DNA of 64,000 nucleotides from Hyphomicrobium_A sp963812795. GTDB taxonomy: Bacteria > Pseudomonadota > Alphaproteobacteria > Rhizobiales > Hyphomicrobiaceae. The stretch lies in contig CAWEWG010000016.1 in assembly GCA_963812795.1 (NCBI GenBank), forward strand, positions 72,545 through 136,544, written 5' to 3'. The position numbers were made by a program, and so were the translations under genes. Under the pieces are notes generated by a model. The model did not search any database. It was not told the origin of the DNA and was given only the letters and a program-made list of their open reading frames with translations. This document shows positions 63,953 to 64,000 of the stretch, piece after piece. The stretch's first letter is position 1. The number at the start of each line of letters is the position of its first letter.

Positions 63953-64000
63953 GCCTCGCCACCTGCGCAGCGTCGGGAAGGTCTGTGACACCTGCTCCAT

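Overview
The window is high-GC DNA from an alphaproteobacterium, most likely of the order Hyphomicrobiales (Rhizobiales). The grounds are a nnr-glnB-glnA block with a sigma-54-type promoter, an EipA (DUF1134) envelope protein, DUF1489, a betaine-lipid btaA-btaB pair with a PHO-box-like sequence, an Omp25/31-type barrel fragment, a perfect CtrA-type box and many small secreted or membrane proteins. I cannot name the genus. There is one tRNA (Ser-GCT), no rRNA, no CRISPR array and no recognisable insertion sequence, so this reads as ordinary chromosome.

Layout. 1-4.2 kb: the end of a Crp/Fnr regulator, an FlK-like thioesterase, polysaccharide deacetylase 1, EipA and an L,D-transpeptidase. 4.4-9.8 kb: a TPR protein, Nnr, PII (glnB) and glutamine synthetase (glnA). 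9.9-13.4 kb: small membrane proteins, a structured-looking 590-base gap and a DUF4846 protein. 13.5-20.4 kb: a HisC-like aminotransferase, a Pcm-like methyltransferase, DUF1489, an isoprenylcysteine-type methyltransferase and several unknown secreted proteins. 20.6-26.1 kb: a YkuD_2-type protein, then a type I secretion cassette (unknown exported protein, ABC exporter, HlyD adaptor). 26.1-31.6 kb: GNAT, MgtE, deacetylases 2 and 3, alcohol dehydrogenase. 31.5-39.7 kb: a phosphotransferase-kinase fusion, a membrane protein with three HhH-like repeats, an OmpA/BON protein, cyclopropane fatty acid synthase, nitronate monooxygenase and UdgX. 39.9-44.8 kb: a YdeP-type molybdopterin oxidoreductase, a truncated porin, the tRNA and a Sel1 protein. 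45-49.7 kb: quinone oxidoreductase, DedA, btaB-btaA and a tiny basic protein. 49.9-58.2 kb: two cyclic-di-GMP proteins, two methyltransferases, cold-shock protein and a cation/proton antiporter. 58.4-64 kb: YceI with cytochrome b561, a FecR protein facing a CHASE2 adenylate cyclase, and an alpha/beta hydrolase.

The main themes are the cell envelope (three NodB-type deacetylases, two L,D-transpeptidase-type proteins, EipA, OmpA, CFA synthase, betaine lipid), nutrient-stress control (PII/glnA for nitrogen, btaAB for phosphate) and second messengers (c-di-GMP, cAMP).

A striking property of the whole window is that ten otherwise intact genes are broken by single-base frameshifts (about 13 events, 11 of them +1). 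Their lengths all become whole numbers of codons once corrected. This looks more like indel error in the sequence than gene decay, so I annotate these genes across the breaks.
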